Source of the DNA: Diplolepis rosae
Taxonomy: Eukaryota; Arthropoda; Insecta; Hymenoptera; Diplolepididae
Length of the DNA stretch: 64,000 nt
Assembly: GCA_030998225.1 (NCBI GenBank)
Contig: JAPYXD010000481.1
Span: 744,001 to 808,000 of the forward strand
Direction of reading: 5' to 3'
Shown here: positions 17,051-32,350 of the stretch, in pieces
How positions within the stretch are numbered: the stretch's first letter is position 1
Layout of the letters: each line of letters opens with the position of its first letter
Made by a program: the position numbers and the translations under genes
Notes under the pieces: generated by a model
The model's input: the letters and a program-made list of their open reading frames with translations, nothing else
Databases searched by the model: none
What the model was told of the DNA's origin: nothing

Positions 17051-20000
17051 AACTTGAATTCCTCTCACTTGAAAACAATTGCATATTGAGGGAACCATCT
17101 TGTATCAGCTGTATTCATGTTTTCTCAGACTCTGAGATGAGTATGTTAAAGAAAAAGATTTTTGTCTCAAAAAATTTTCTTCAGTATCTTCCACATTCGT
17201 TCATATAGCTAACGTGGACCCGTCAAGCACCGATATATTCTGTGTATACTGTATATACTGCATATACACTACAACTGGAATGAAGGGATTTTCAAACTGC
17301 TCAGGATTACACGCATGACAATCGTGGAAAGCGGGTACACTTACGGCAGTCATCCTCTGAAATCTTCTTGTTTTTCAAGTCGAATGAATATCGAGAATAA
17401 CACGATGTCAATAATACTATGAGGAAAGAGCTTGAATTCCGCTAAGATGAAAACAGTTGCAACTCGAAGACATAAGTTTGCGTTTGTTGCCTTCTCGATT
17501 TTGTAGACTCAAAGATAAGCATGTTTGAAAAATAACAATCGATCTCTATAACTTCTCATCAATACCTTGTATCCCCGGTTATATAGCTAATTTGGACCCG
17601 GCAAGCACCGATATATTCTGTGTATACTGTATGTACTGCATATATACTACAACTGGAATAAAGGGATTTTTAAACTGCTCAGGATTACAAGTATAACAAT
17701 CGTAAAAAGCGGGAACCCTTACGGCAGTCGCCCTCTTAAATCGACTTATTTTTCAAGGCGAATCAACATTGAGAATAATACGATGTCAATAATACTATGA
17801 GGAAAAAACTTGAATTCCGCTAAAATGAAAACAGTTGCAACTCAAAGACATAAGTTTACGTTTGTTGCCTTCTCGATTTTGTAGACTAAAAAATAAGCAT
17901 GTTTGAAAAATGACATTCGATCTCTATAACTTCTCTTCAATAACTTGTATCCCTGTTTATATAGCTAATTTGGACCCGGCAAGCACCGTTATATTCTGTG
18001 TATACTGTATGTACTGCATATATACTACAATTGCAAAGAAGGGATTTTTACACTGCTCAGTATTACACGTATGACAAACGTGGAAAGCGGGTACACCAAC
18101 GGCAGTCGCAATCTGAAATCGACTCGTTTTTCAAGGCGAATGAATGTCGAGTGTAGTCCTATTCTAATAATGCTCTGCTTCAAAAACTTGAATTCCTCTA
18201 ACTTGAAAACTATTGCACATTAAAGGAGTCATCTTGTATTAGCTGCATTCATGTTTTCGTAGATCCTTGGATAAATATGTTTGACAAAAAGAATTTGGTC
18301 TCTAAGACTCTAGCTCAGTACCTTGCATCCCCGCTTGCATAGCTAATTTGGACCCGTCAGACATCGATAGATTCTGGGTCTACTGTATATACTGCATATA
18401 TACTACAACTGGAATAAAGGGATTTTGAAACTATGCAGAAAAACACATATGACGATCGTGAAAAACGGGTACTCTAACGGCTATCGCCCTCTGAAATCGG
18501 CTCGCTTCTCAAGTGGAGTGAATATTGAGTATAGACCTATCCTAATAATGCTCTGCTTCACGAACATGAATTCCTCTCACTTGAAAACCATTTCACAATG
18601 AGGGAACCATCTTGTATTAGCTACATTTATGTTTGCGCAGACTCTGAGATAATTATGTTAAACAAATAGAATAATGTCTTCAAGCTTTTTTCCAGTAACC
18701 TGCAATCCCGCTTATATAGCAAATTTGGACAAGTCAAACACCGATATATTCTGTGTGTACTGTATATACTGCATATATACTACAACTGGAATAAAGGGAT
18801 TTTGAAACTATTTAGAAAAACACATATGACAATCGTGGAAAGCGGGTACTCCAACGGCAGTCGCATTCTGAAATCGACTCGTTTTCAAGGGGAGTGCATA
18901 CTGAGTATAGTCCAATTCTAATAATGCTCTGCTTCACAAACATGAATTCCTCTCACTTGAAAACCATTTCACATTGAGGGAACCATCTTGTATTAGCTAC
19001 ATTTATGTTTTCACAGACTCTGAGATAATTATGTTCATCAAAAAGAATTATGTCTATCACTTTTTCCAGTAACCTGCATCCCCGCTTATATAGCTAATTT
19101 GGACTCGACAAACACCAATATATTCTGTGTATACTGTATGTACTGCATATATAATACAACTGGAATAAAGGGATTTTTAAACTGCTCAGGATTACAAGTA
19201 TGACAATTGTGAAAAGCGGGTACCCTTAAGGCAGTCGCCCTCTTAAATCGACTTGTATTTCAAGGCGAATGAATATCGAGAATAACACGATGTCAATAAT
19301 ACTATGAGGAAAGAACTTGAATTCCGCTAAGATGAAAACAGTTGCGACTCGAAGACATAAGTTAGCGTTTGTTGCCTTCTCTATTTTGTAGACTCAAAAT
19401 AAGCATGTTTGAAAAATGATATTCGATCTCTATAACTTCTCATCAATACCTTGTATCCCCGGTTATATAGCTAATTTGGACCCGGCAAGCACCGATATAT
19501 TCTGTGTATACTGTATGTACTGCATATATACTACAACTGGAATGAAGGGATTTTTACACTGCTCAGGATTACACGTATGACACTCGTGGAAAGCGGGTAC
19601 TCCAATGGCAGTCGCCCTCTGAAATCGACTCGTTTTTCAAGGCGAATAAATATCGAGTATAGTCCTATTCTAATGATGCTCTGCTTCAAAAACTTGAATT
19701 CCTCTCACTTCAAAACTATTGCATATTGAGGGAACCTTCTTGTATCAGCTGTATTCATGTTTTTTCAGACTCTGAGATGAGTATGTTAAAGAAAAAGATT
19801 TTTGTCTCAAAAACTTTTCTTCAGTATCTTCCATCTTCGTTCATATAGCTAACTTGGACCCGTCAAGCACCGATATATTCTGTGTGTACTGTATATACTG
19901 CATATATACTAAAACTGGAATGAAGGTATTTTGAAACTATTTAGAAAAACACACATGACAATCGTAAAAAGTGGGTACACTTACGGCAGTCATCCTCTGA

Positions 20001-20986
20001 AATCGACTCGTTTTTCAAGGCGAATAAATATCGAGTATGGTCCTATTCTAATGATGCTCTGCTTCAAAAACTTGAATTCCTCTCACCTAAAAACTATTGC
20101 ACATTGAGGGAACCTTTTGTATTAGCTGCATTCATGTTTTCGTAGATACTTGGATAAGTATGTTTGACAATAATAATTCGGTCTCTAAAACTCTAGCTCT
20201 GTACCTTGCATCTCGGTTTAAATAGCTAATTTGGACCCGTCAAACACCGATATATTCTGTGTGTACTGTATATACTGCATATATACCACAACTGGAATGA
20301 AGGGATTTTTAAGTTACTCAGGATTACGCGTATGGCAATCGTGAAAAGCGGGTACTCTAACGGAAGTCGCCCTCTGAAATTGACTCGTTTTTCAAGCCGA
20401 ATAATATCTAACATAATCCTAATTATATGATGCTCTGTTTCGAAGACTTGAATTTCTCTAGCTTGAAAACCATTTCACATTGAGGGAACCATCTTGTATT
20501 CGCGGCATTGCTGTTCTAATAGACACTAAGAAAAGCATGTTTGGCAACAAGAATTTAGTCTCTAAAACTTTTCATCAGTAACTTGCATCCCTGTTTATAT
20601 AGCTAATTTGGACTCGACAAACACCAATATATTCTGTGTATACTGTATGTACTGCATATATAATACAACTGGAATAAAGGGATTTTTAAACTGCTCAGGA
20701 TTACAAGTATAACAATCGTAAAAAGCGGGAACCCTTACGGCAGTCGCCCTCTTAAATCGACTTATTTTTCAAGGCGAATCAACATTGAGAATAATACGAT
20801 GTCAATAATACTATGAGGAAAAAACTTGAATTCCGCTAAAATGAAAACAGTTGCAACTCAAAGACATAAGTTTACGTTTGTTGCCTTCTCGATTTTGTAG
20901 ACTAAAAAATAAGCATGTTTGAAAAATGACATTCGATCTCTATAACTTCTCTTCAATAACTTGTATCCCTGTTTATATAGCTAATT

Positions 20987-22110
20987 TGGACCCGGCAAGC
21001 ACCGTTATATTCTGTGTATACTGTATGTACTGCATATATACTATAACTGGAATGAAGGGATTTTTACACTGCTCAGTATTACACGTATGACAATCGTGGA
21101 AAGCGGGTACTCCAACGGCAGTCGTTTTCTGAAATCGACTCGTTTTTCAATGCGAATAATATCTAACATAATCCTCATTTTATGATGCTCTGTCACGAAA
21201 ACATGAATTTCTCAAACTTGAAAACCATTTCAAATTGAGGGAACCATATTGTATTAGCTGCATTCATGTTTTCGTAGACCCTTGGATAAGTATGTTTGAC
21301 AAAAAGAATTTGGTCTCTAAAACTCTAGTTCAGTACCTTGCATAGCTAATTTGGACCCGTCAAACACCGATAGATTCTGTGTGTACTGTATATACTGCAT
21401 ATATACCACAACTGGAATAGAGGAATTTTCAAACTGCTCAAGATTACACGTATGACAATCGTGGAAAGCGGGTACTCCAACGGCAGTGGCTCTCTGAAAT
21501 CTGCTCGCTTTTCAAGGGCAGTGAATACTGAGTATAGTCCAATTCTAATAATGCTATGCTTCACCACCATGAATTCCTCTCACTTGAAAATCATTTCACA
21601 TTGAGGGAACCATCTTGTATTAGCTACATTTGTGTTTTCGGAAACTCTGAGATAATTATGTTCAACAAAAAGAATTATGTCTTTAAAACTCTTTTTCAGT
21701 AAGTTGCATCCCCGCTTATATAGCTAAATTGGACCCTTCAAACACCGATATATTCTGTGTTTACTGTATATACCGCATATATACTAAAACTGGAATGAAG
21801 GGATTTTTAAATTGCTCAGGAAAACACGTATGGCAATCGTGGAAAGCGGGTACTCTAACGGCAGTCGCCCTTTGAATTATGCTCGTTTTTCAATGCGAAT
21901 AATATCTAACATAATCCTAGTTTTATGATGCTCTGTTTCGAAAAATTGAATTCCTCTCACTTGAAAACCATTTCACATTGAGGGAACCATATTGTATTCG
22001 CTGCATTGCTGTTCTAACAGACCCTAAGAAAAACATCTTTGACAACAAGTATTTAGTCTAAAACTTTTTATCAGTATATTGTATCCCCATTTACATAGCT
22101 AATTTGGACC
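20987..22110 (+). repeat. Three-monomer block duplicated at 7140-bp distance, left copy
   Basis: Matches 28127-29250 nearly base for base at a constant offset of 7140 bp, about 19 monomers. Both copies share the unusual 12-bp deletion (CCTTGCATAGC instead of CCTTGCATCCCCGCTTGCATAGC) at 21338 and 28478. The match ends in the monomer after 22110. Confidence 0.85.
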
Positions 22111-25100
22111 GATATGTACTGTACTGTATATACTGCATATATACTAAAACTGGAATAAAGGGATTTTGAAACTATTTAGGATTACACGTATGACAATCGT
22201 AAAAAACGGGTACTCTAACGGCTATCGACCTCTGCAATCGGCTCGCTTTTCAAGTGGATTGAATATTGAGAATAGACCTATCCTAATAATGCTCTGCTTC
22301 ACGAACATGAATTCCTCTCACTTGAAAACCATTTCACATTGAGGGAACCATCTTGTATTAGCTACATTTATGTTTGCGCAGACTCTGAGATAATTATGTT
22401 AAACAAATAGAATAATGTCTTCAAGCTTTTTTCCAGTAACTTGCAATCCCGCTTATATAGCAAATTTGGACACGTCAAACACCGATATATTCTGTGTGTA
22501 CTCTATATACTGCATATATACTAAAACTGGAATAAAGGGATTTTGAAACTATTTAGAAAAACACATATGACAATCGTGAAAAACGGGTACTCTAACGGCT
22601 ATCGCCCTCTGAAATCGGCTCGCTTTTCAAGCGGTGTGAATATTGAGTATAGACCTATCCTAATAATGCTCTGCTTCACGAACATGAATTCCTCTCACTT
22701 GAAAACCATTTCACATTGAGGGAACCATCTTGAATTAGCTACATTTATGTTTGCGCAGACTCTGAGATAATTATGTTAAACAAATAGAATAATGTCTTCA
22801 AGCTTTTTTCCAGTAACTTGCAATCCCGCTTATATAGCTAACTTGGACCCGTCAAGCACCGATATATTCTGTGTGTACTGTATATACTGCATATATACTA
22901 AAACTGGAATGAAGGTATTTTTTAATTACTCACGATTACACGTATGGCAATCGAGGAAAGCGGGTACTCTAACGGCAGTCGCGCTCTGAATAATGCTCGT
23001 TTTTAAATGCGAATGATTGTCGAGTATAGTCCTATCCTAATGATGCTCTGCTTGACAAACATTAATTCCTCTCACTTGAAAACCATTTAAAAATTGATGG
23101 AACCATCTTGTATTAGCTACATTTATGTTTTCGCAGACTCTGAGATAATTATGTTCAACAACAAGAATTATGTCGTTAAGCTTTTGTCCAGCAACTTACA
23201 TCCCCGCTTATGTAGGGAATTTGGACACCCCAAACACCGATAAATTCTGTGTGTACTGTATATACCGCATATATACTACAACTGGAATGAGGGTATTTTT
23301 AAACTGCTCACGATTACACGTATGGCAATCGAGGAAAGCGGGTACTCTAACGGCAGTCGCGCTCTGAATAATGCTCGTTTTTAAATGCGAATGATTGTCG
23401 AGTATAGTCCTATCCTAATGATGCTCTGCTTGACAAACATTAATTCCTCTCACTTGAAAACCATTTAAAAATTGATGGAACCATCTTGTATTAGCTACGT
23501 TTGTGTTTTCGCAGACTCTGAGAAAATAATGTTCAACAAAAAGAATTATGTCTTCAAGCTTTTTTCCAGTAACTTGCATCCCCGCTTATATAGCAAATTT
23601 GGACACTTCAAAAACCCATAACTTCTGTGTGTACTTTATATACCGCATATATACTACAACTGGAATGAAGGGATTTTTAAATGGCTCAGGATTACAAGTA
23701 TGACAATCGTAAAAAGCGGGAACCCTTACGGCAGTCGCCCTCTTAAATCGACTTGTTTTCCAAGGCGAATGAATATCGAGAATAATACGATGTCAATAAT
23801 ACTATGAGTAAAAAACTTGAATTCCTCTAACTTGAAAACTATTGCACATTAAAGGAGTCATCTTGTATTAGCTGCATTCATGTTTTTGTAGACCCTTGGA
23901 TAAGTATGTTTGACAAAAAGAATTTGGTCTCTAAAACTCTAGCTCAGTACCTTGCATCCCCGCTTGCATAGCTAATATGGACCCGTCAGACATCGATAGA
24001 TTCTGTGTCTACTGTATATACTGCATATATACTACAACTGGAATAAAGGGATTTTGAAACTATTTAGAAAAACACATATGACGATCGTGAAAAACGGGTA
24101 CTCTAGCGGCTATCGCCCTCTGAAATCGGCTCGCTTTTCAAGTGGAATGAATATTGAGTATAGACCTATCCTAATAATGCTCTGCTTCACGAACATGAAT
24201 TCCTCTCACTTGAAAACCATTTCACATTGAGGGAACCATCTTGTATTAGCTACATTTATGTTTGCGCAGACTCTGAGATAATTATGTTAAACAAATAGAA
24301 TAATGTCTTCAAGCTTTTTTCCAGTAACTTGCAATCCCGCTTATATAGCAAATTTGGACACGTCAAACACCGATATATTCTGTGTGTACTGTATATACTG
24401 CATATATACTAAAACTGGATGAAGGGATTTTTTAATTACTCACGATTACACGTATGGCAATCAAGGAAAGCGGGTACTCTATCGGCAGTCGCCCTCTTAT
24501 ATAGGCTCGCTTTTCAAGCGGTGTGAATATTGAGTATAGACCTATCCTAATAATGCTCTGCTTCACGAACATGAATTCCTCTCACTTGAAAACCATTTCA
24601 CATTGAGGGAACCGTCTTGTATTAGCTACATTTATGTTTTCGCAGACTCTGAGATAATTATATTCAACAACAAGAATTATGTCGTTAAGCTTTTGTCCAG
24701 CAACTTGCATCCCCGCTTATGTAGGGAATTTGGACACCACAAACACCGATAAATTCTGTGTGTTCTGTATATACCGCATATATACTACAACTGGAAAGAG
24801 GGGATTTTTAAACTGCTCAGGATTACACGTATGACAATCGTGAAAAACGAGTACTCTATCGGCAGTCGCCCTCTTATATAGGCTCGCTTTTCAAGCGGTG
24901 TGAATATTGAGTATAGACCTATCCTAATAATGCTCTGCTTCACAAACATTAATTCCTCTCACTTGAAAACCATTTCACATTGAGGTAACCATCTTGTATT
25001 AGCTACGTATGTGTTTTCGCAGACTCTGAGAAAATTATGTTCAACAAAAAGAATTATGTCTTCAAGCTTTTTTCCAGTAACTTGCATCCCCGCTTATATA

Positions 25101-26599
25101 GCTAATTTGGACTCGACAAACACTGATATATTCTGTGTATACTGTATGTACTGCATATATAATACAACTGGAATGAAGGGATTCTTAAGCTGCTCAGGAT
25201 TACACGTATGACAATCGTGAAAAACGAGTACTCTATCGGCAGTCGCCCTCTTATATAGGCGCGCTTTTCAAGCGGTGTGAATATTGAGCATAGACCTAAA
25301 CTAATAATGCTCTGCTTCACGAACATGAATTCCTCTCCCTTGAAAACAGTTTCACATTGAGGGAACGATCTTGTATTAGCAACATTTGTATTTTCGCAGA
25401 CTCTGAGATAATTATGTTCAACAAAAAGAATTATGTCTTCAAGCTTTTTTCCAGTAACTTGCATCCCCGCTTATATAGCAAATTTGGAGACGTCAAACAC
25501 CGATAAATTCTGTGTGTACTTTATATACCGCATATATACTACAACTGGAATGAAGGGATTCTTCAGCTGCTCAGGATTACACGTATGACAATCGTGAAAA
25601 ACGGGTACTCTAACGGCTATCGCCCTCTGAAATCGGCTCGCTTTTCAAGTGAAGTGAATATTGAGTATAGACCTATCCTAATAATGCTCTGCTTCACGAA
25701 CATGAATTCCTCTCACTTGAAAACCATTTCACATTGAGGTAACCATCTTGTATTAGCTACGTATGTGTTTTCGCAGACTCTGAGAAAATTATGTTCAACA
25801 ACAAGAATTATGTCGTTAAGCTTTTGTCCAGCAACTTGCATCCCCGCTTATATAGCTAATTTGGACTCGAGAAACACCAATATATTCTGTGTATACTGTA
25901 TGTACTGCATATATAATACTACTGGAATAAAGGGATCTTTAAACTGCTCAGGATTACACGTATGACAATCGTGAAAAACGGGTACTCTATCGGCAGTCGC
26001 CCTCTTATATAGGCTCGCTTTTCAAGTGAAGTGAATATTGAGCATAGACCTAAACTAATAATGCTCTGCTTCACGAACATGAATTCCTCTCCCTTGAAAA
26101 CAGTTTCACATTGAGGGAACGATCTTGTATTAGCAACATTTGTATTTTCGCAGACTCTGAGAAAATAATGTTCAACAAAAAGAATTATGTCTTCAAGCTT
26201 TTTTCCAGTAACTTGCATCCCCGCTTATATAGCAAATTTGGAGACGTCAAACACCGATAAATTCTGTGTGTACTTTATATACCGCATATATACTACAACT
26301 GGAATGAAGGGATTCTTCAGCTGCTCAGGATTACACGTATGGCAATCGAGGAAAGCAGGTACTCTAACGGCAGTCGCGCTCTGAAATAGGCTCGCTTCTC
26401 AAGCGGAGTGAATATTAAGTATAGACCTATCCTAATAATGCTCTGCTTCACGAACATGAATTCCTCTCACTTGAAAACCATTTCACATTGAGGGAACCGT
26501 CTTGTATTAGCTACATTTATGTTTTCGCAGACTCTGAGATAATTATATTCAACAACAAGAATTATGTCTTCAAGCTTTTTTCCAGTAACTTGCATCCCC

Positions 26600-27450
26600 G
26601 CTTATATAGCAAATTTGGACACTTCAAAAACCCATAACTTCTGTGTGTACTTTATATACCGCATATATACTACAACTGGAATGAAGGGATTTTTAAATGG
26701 CTCAGGATTACAAGTATGACAATCGTAAAAAGCGGGAACCCTTACGGCAGTCGCCCTCTTAAATCGACTTGTTTTCCAAGGCGAATGAATATCGAGAATA
26801 ATACGATGTCAATAATACTATGAGTAAAAAACTTGAATTCCGCTAAGATGAAAACAGTTGAAACTCAAAGACATAAGTTTGCGTTTGTTGCCTCCTCGAT
26901 TTTGTAGACTAAAAAATAAGCATGTTTGAAAAATGACATTCGATCTCTACAACTTCTCTTCAATACCTTGTATCGCCGTATATATAGCTAATTTGGACCC
27001 GGCAAGCACCGATATATTCTGTGTATACTGGATATACTGTAAAAATACTGTAACTGTAATAAAGGCATTTCAAAAATACTCAGAAAAACACATATTACAA
27101 TCGTGAATAGCGGGTACCCTTACGGCAGTCGCCCTTTAAATTATACTCGTATTTCAAGGCGAATGAATGTCGAGTATGATCCTATTCTAATATTGCTCTG
27201 ATCCAATAACTTGAGCTCCTCTGTATTGAAAACTATTGCTCATTAAAGGATTTATCTTGTATTAGCTGCATTCATGTTTTCGTAGACCCTTGGATAAGTA
27301 TGTTTGACAACAAGAATTTGGTCTCTAAAACTCTAGCTCAGTACCTTGCATCCCCGCTTGCATAGCTAATTTGGACCCGTCAAACATCGATAGATTCTGT
27401 GTGTACTGTATATACTGCATATATACTACTACTGGAATAAAGGGATTTTG
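26600..27450 (+). repeat. Recurrent monomer cassette, copy 1
   Basis: A fixed order of distinctive monomers: one with CAAAAACCCATAAC, one with GTAGACTAAAAAATAAGC, one with CTGGATATACTGTAAAAATA (dyad lost), and one with GACCCTTGGATAAGTATG joined to CGCTTGCATAGC. The same order recurs at about 31500, 34510, 38220 and 42000, and in partial form at 44150. Confidence 0.8.
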
Positions 27451-28126
27451 AAACTATTTAGAAAAACACATATGACAATCGTGAAAAACGGGTACTCCAA
27501 CGGCAGTCGCCCTCTTATATAGGCTCGCTTTTCAAGCGGTGTGAATATTGAGTATAGACCTATCCTAATAATGCTCTGCTTCACGAACATGAATCCCTCT
27601 CCCTTGAAAACAATTTCACATTGAGGGAACGATCTTGTATTAGAAACATTTGTATTTTCGCAGACTCTGAGATAATTATATTAAACAAAAAGAATTATGT
27701 CTTCAAGCTTTTTTCCAGTAACTTGCATCCCCGCTTATATAGCAAATTTGGAGACGTCAAACACCGATAAATTCTGTGTGTACTTTATATACTGCATATA
27801 TACTACAACTGGAATGAAGGGATTCTTAAGCTGCTCAGGATTACACGTATGACAATCGTGGAAAGCGGGTACCCTTAAGGCAGTCGCCCTCTTAAATCGA
27901 CTTGTATTTCAAGGCGAATGAATATCGAGAATAACACGATCTCAATAATACTATGAGGAAAGAACTTGAATTCCGCTAAGATGAAAACAGTTGCAACTCG
28001 AAGACATAAGTTTGCGTTTGTTGCCTTCTCTATTTTGTAGACTCAAAAATAAGCATGTTTGAAAAATAACAATCGATCTCTATAACTTCTCATCAATACC
28101 TTCCATCCCCGGTTATATAAGTAATT

Positions 28127-29250
28127 TGGACCCGGCAAGCACCGTTATATTCTGTGTATACTGTATGTACTGCATATATACTATAACTGGAATGAAGGGA
28201 TTTTTACACTGCTCAGTATTACACGTATGACAATCGTGGAAAGCGGGTACTCCAACGGCAGTCGTTTTCTGAAATCGACTCGTTTTTCAATGCGAATAAT
28301 ATCTAACATAATCCTCATTTTATGATGCTCTGTCACGAAAACATGAATTTCTCAAACTTGAAAACCATTTCAAATTGAGGGAACCATATTGTATTAGCTG
28401 CATTCATGTTTTCGTAGACCCTTGGATAAGTATGTTTGACAAAAAGAATTTGGTCTCTAAAACTCTAGTTCAGTACCTTGCATAGCTAATTTGGACCCGA
28501 CAAACACCGATAGATTCTGTGTGTACTGTATATACTGCATATATACCACAACTGGAATAGAGGAATTTTCAAACTGCTCAGAATTACACGTATGACAATC
28601 GTGGAAAGCGGGTACACCAACGGCAGTGGCTCTCTGAAATCGGCTCGCTTTTCAAGGGGACTGGATACTGAGTATAGTCCAATTCTAATAATGCTCTGCG
28701 TCATAAATATGAATTCCTCTCACTTGAAAATCATTTCACATTGAGAGAACCATCTTGTGTTAGCTACATTTATGTTTTCGCAAACTCTGAGATAATTATG
28801 TTCAACAAAAAGAATTACGTCTTTAAAACTCTTTTTCAGTAACTTGCATCCCCGCTTATATAGCTAAATTGGACCCGTCAAACACCGATATACTCTGTTT
28901 TTACTGTATATACCGCATATATACTAAAACTGGAATGAAGGGATTTTTAAATTGCTCAGGAAAACACGTATGGCAATCGTGGAAAGCGGGTACTCTAACG
29001 GCAGTCGCCCTCTGAAATAGGCACGTTTTTCAATGCGAATAATATGTAACATAATCCTAATTTTATGATGCTCTGTTTCGATAACTTGAATTTCTCTAGC
29101 TTGAAAACCATTTTACATTGAGCGAACCATATTGTATTCGCTGCATTGCTGTTCTAACAGACCCTAAGAAAAACATCTTTGACAACAAGTATTTAGTCTA
29201 AAACTTTTTATCAGTATCTTGTATCCCCATTTACATAGCTAATTTGGACC
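28127..29250 (+). repeat. Three-monomer block duplicated at 7140-bp distance, right copy
   Basis: Partner of 20987-22110. A few substitutions separate the copies (CCCGA against CCCGT at 28500, and a cluster around 28640-28665). After 29250 this copy continues into a dyad-less monomer that the left copy lacks. Confidence 0.85.
28528..28546. repeat. 19-bp dyad of the satellite B monomer (example)
   Basis: GTATATACTGCATATATAC has perfect 7-bp arms (GTATATA and TATATAC) around CTGCA. It occurs once in most monomers, about 80-90 bp before the CENP-B-like motif. A common variant has CCGCA in the middle with the arms intact. Confidence 0.8.
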
Positions 29251-31499
29251 GATCAAGCACTGATATATTTTCTGTATACTGGATGTACTGTAACAATACT
29301 GAGACTGTAATAAAGGCATGTTGGAAATACTCAGAAAAACACATATTACAAACGTGAAAAGCGCGTACCCTTACGGCGGTAGCACTTTGAATTATACTCG
29401 TTTTTCAAGGCGAATGAATGTCGAGTATAGTCCTATTCTAATAATGCTCTGCTTCAAAAACTTGAATTCCTCTAGCTTGAAAACTATTGCACATTCAAGG
29501 AGTCATCTTGTATTAGCTGCATTCATGTTTTCGTAGACCCTTGGATAAGTATGTTTGACAACACGAATTTGGTCTCTAAAATTCTAGCTCAGTACCTTGC
29601 ATCCCCGCTTGCATAGCTAATTTGGACCCGTCAAACATCGAAAGATTCTGTGTGTACTGTATATACTGCATATATACTACAACTGGAATAAAGGGATTTT
29701 GAAACTATGCAGAAAAACACATATGACAATCGTGAAAAACGGGTACTCTAACGGCTATCGCCCTCTGAAATCGGCTCGCTTTTCAAGTGGAGTGAATATT
29801 GAGTATAGACCTATCCTAATAATGCTCTGCTTCACGAACATGAATTCCTCTCACTTGAAAACCATTTCACATTGAGGGAACCATCTTGTATTAGCTACAT
29901 TTATGTTTTCGCAGACTCTGAGATAATCATGTTCAACAAAAAGAATTATGTCTTCAAGCTTTTTTCCAGTAACTTGCATCCCCGCTTATATAGCAATTTG
30001 GAGACGTCAAACACCGATAAATTCTGCGTGTACTGTATATACCGCATATATACTACAACTGGAAAGAGGGGATTTTTTAATTACTCACGATTACACGTAT
30101 GGCAATCGAGGAAAGCGGGTACTCTGACCGCAGTCGCCCTTTGCATTATACTCGCTTTTCAAGCCGAGTGAATATTAAGTATAGACCTATCCTAATAATG
30201 CTCTGCTTCACGAACATGAATTCCTCTCACTTGAAAACCATTTCACATTGAGGGAACCGTCTTGTATTAGCTACATTTATGTTTTCGCAGACTCTGAGAT
30301 AATTATATTCAACAACAAGAATTATGTCGTTAAGCTTTTGTCCAGCAACTTGCATCCCCGCTTATGTAGGGAATTTGGACACCCCAAACACCGATAAATT
30401 CTGAGTGTACTGTACATACCGCATATATACTACAACTGGAATGAAGGGATTATTAAATTGCTCAGTATTACAAGTATGACAATCGTAAAAAGCGGGAACC
30501 CTTACGGCAGTCGCCCTTTAAATTATACTCGTATTTCAAGGCGAATGAATGTCGAGTATGATCCTATTCTAATATTGCTCTGATCCAATAACTTGAGCTC
30601 CTCTGTATTGAAAACTATTGCTCATTAAAGGATTTATCTTGTATTAGCTGCATTCATGTTTTCGTAGACCCTTGGATAAGTATGTTTGACAAAAAGAAAT
30701 TGGTCTCTTAAACTCTAGCTCAGTACCTTGCATCCCCGCTTGCATAGCTAATTTGGACCCGTCAAACATCGATAGATTCTGTGTGTACTGTATATACTGC
30801 ATATATACTACAACTGGAATAAAGGGATTTTGAAACTATTTAGAAAAACACATATGACAATCGTGAAAAACGGGTACTCTAACGGCTATCGCCCTCTTAT
30901 ATAGGCTCGCTTTTCAAGCGGTGTGAATATTGAGTATAGACCTATCCTAATAATGCTCTGCTTCACGAACATGAATCCCTCTCCCTTGAAAACAATTTCA
31001 CATTGAGGGAACCGTCTTGTATTAGCTACATTTATGTTTTCGCAGACTCTGAGATAATTATATTCAACAACAAGAATTATGTCGTTAAGCTTTTGTCCAG
31101 CAACTTGCATCCCCGCTTATGTAGGGAATTTGGACACCCCAAACACCGATAAATTCTGTGTGTACTGTATATACCGCATATATACTACAACTGGAAAGAG
31201 GGGATTTTTAAACTGCTCAGGATTACACGTATGACAATCGTGAAAAACGAGTACTCTATCGGCAGTCGCCCTCTTATATAGGCTCGCTTTTCAAGCGGTG
31301 TGAATATTGAGTATAGACCTATCCTAATAATGCTCTGCTTCACGAACATGAATTCCTCTCCCTTGAAAACAATTTCACATTGAGGGAACCATCTTGTATT
31401 AGCTACATTTGTATTTTCGCAGACTCTGAGATAATTATGTTCTACAAAAAGAATTATGTCTTCAAGCTTTTTTCCAGTAACTTGCATCCCCGCTTATAT

Positions 31500-32350
31500 A
31501 GCAAATTTGGACACTTCAAAAACCCATAACTTCTGTGTGTACTTTATATACCGCATATATACTACAACTGGAATGAAGGGATTTTTAAATTGCTAAGGAT
31601 TACAAGTATGACAATCGTAAAAAGCGGGAACCCTTACGGCAGTCGCCCTCTTAAATCGACTTGTTTTCCAAGGCGAATGAATATCGAGAATAATACGATG
31701 TCAATAATACTATGAGTAAAAAACTTGAATTCCGCTAAGATGAAAACAGTTGAAACTCAAAGACATAAGTTTGCGTTTGTTGCCTCCTCGATTTTGTAGA
31801 CTAAAAAATAAGCATGTTTGAAAAATGACATTCGATCTCTACAACTTCTCTTCAATACCTTGTATCGCCGTATATATAGCTAATTTGGACCCGGCAAGCA
31901 CCGATATATTCTGTGTATACTGGATATACTGTAAAAATACTGTAACTGTAATAAAGGCATTTCAAAAATACTCAGAAAAACACATATTACAATCGTGAAT
32001 AGCGGGTACCCTTACGGCAGTCGCCCTTTAAATTATACTCGTATTTCAAGGCGAATGAATGTCGAGTATGATCCTATTCTAATATTGCTCTGATCCAATA
32101 ACTTGAGCTCCTCTGTATTGAAAACTATTGCTCATTAAAGGATTTATCTTGTATTAGCTGCATTCATGTTTTCGTAGACCCTTGGATAAGTATGTTTGAC
32201 AACACGAATTTGGTCTCTAAAATTCTAGCTCAGTACCTTGCATCCCCGCTTGCATAGCTAATTTGGACCCGTCAAACATCGATACATTCTGTGTGTACTG
32301 TATATACTGCATATATACTACGACTGGAATAAAGGGATTTTGAAACTATT
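31500..32350 (+). repeat. Recurrent monomer cassette, copy 2
   Basis: Same four-monomer order as at 26600. It also lies inside a longer block (about 30980-32090) repeated at 41480-42590. Confidence 0.8.
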
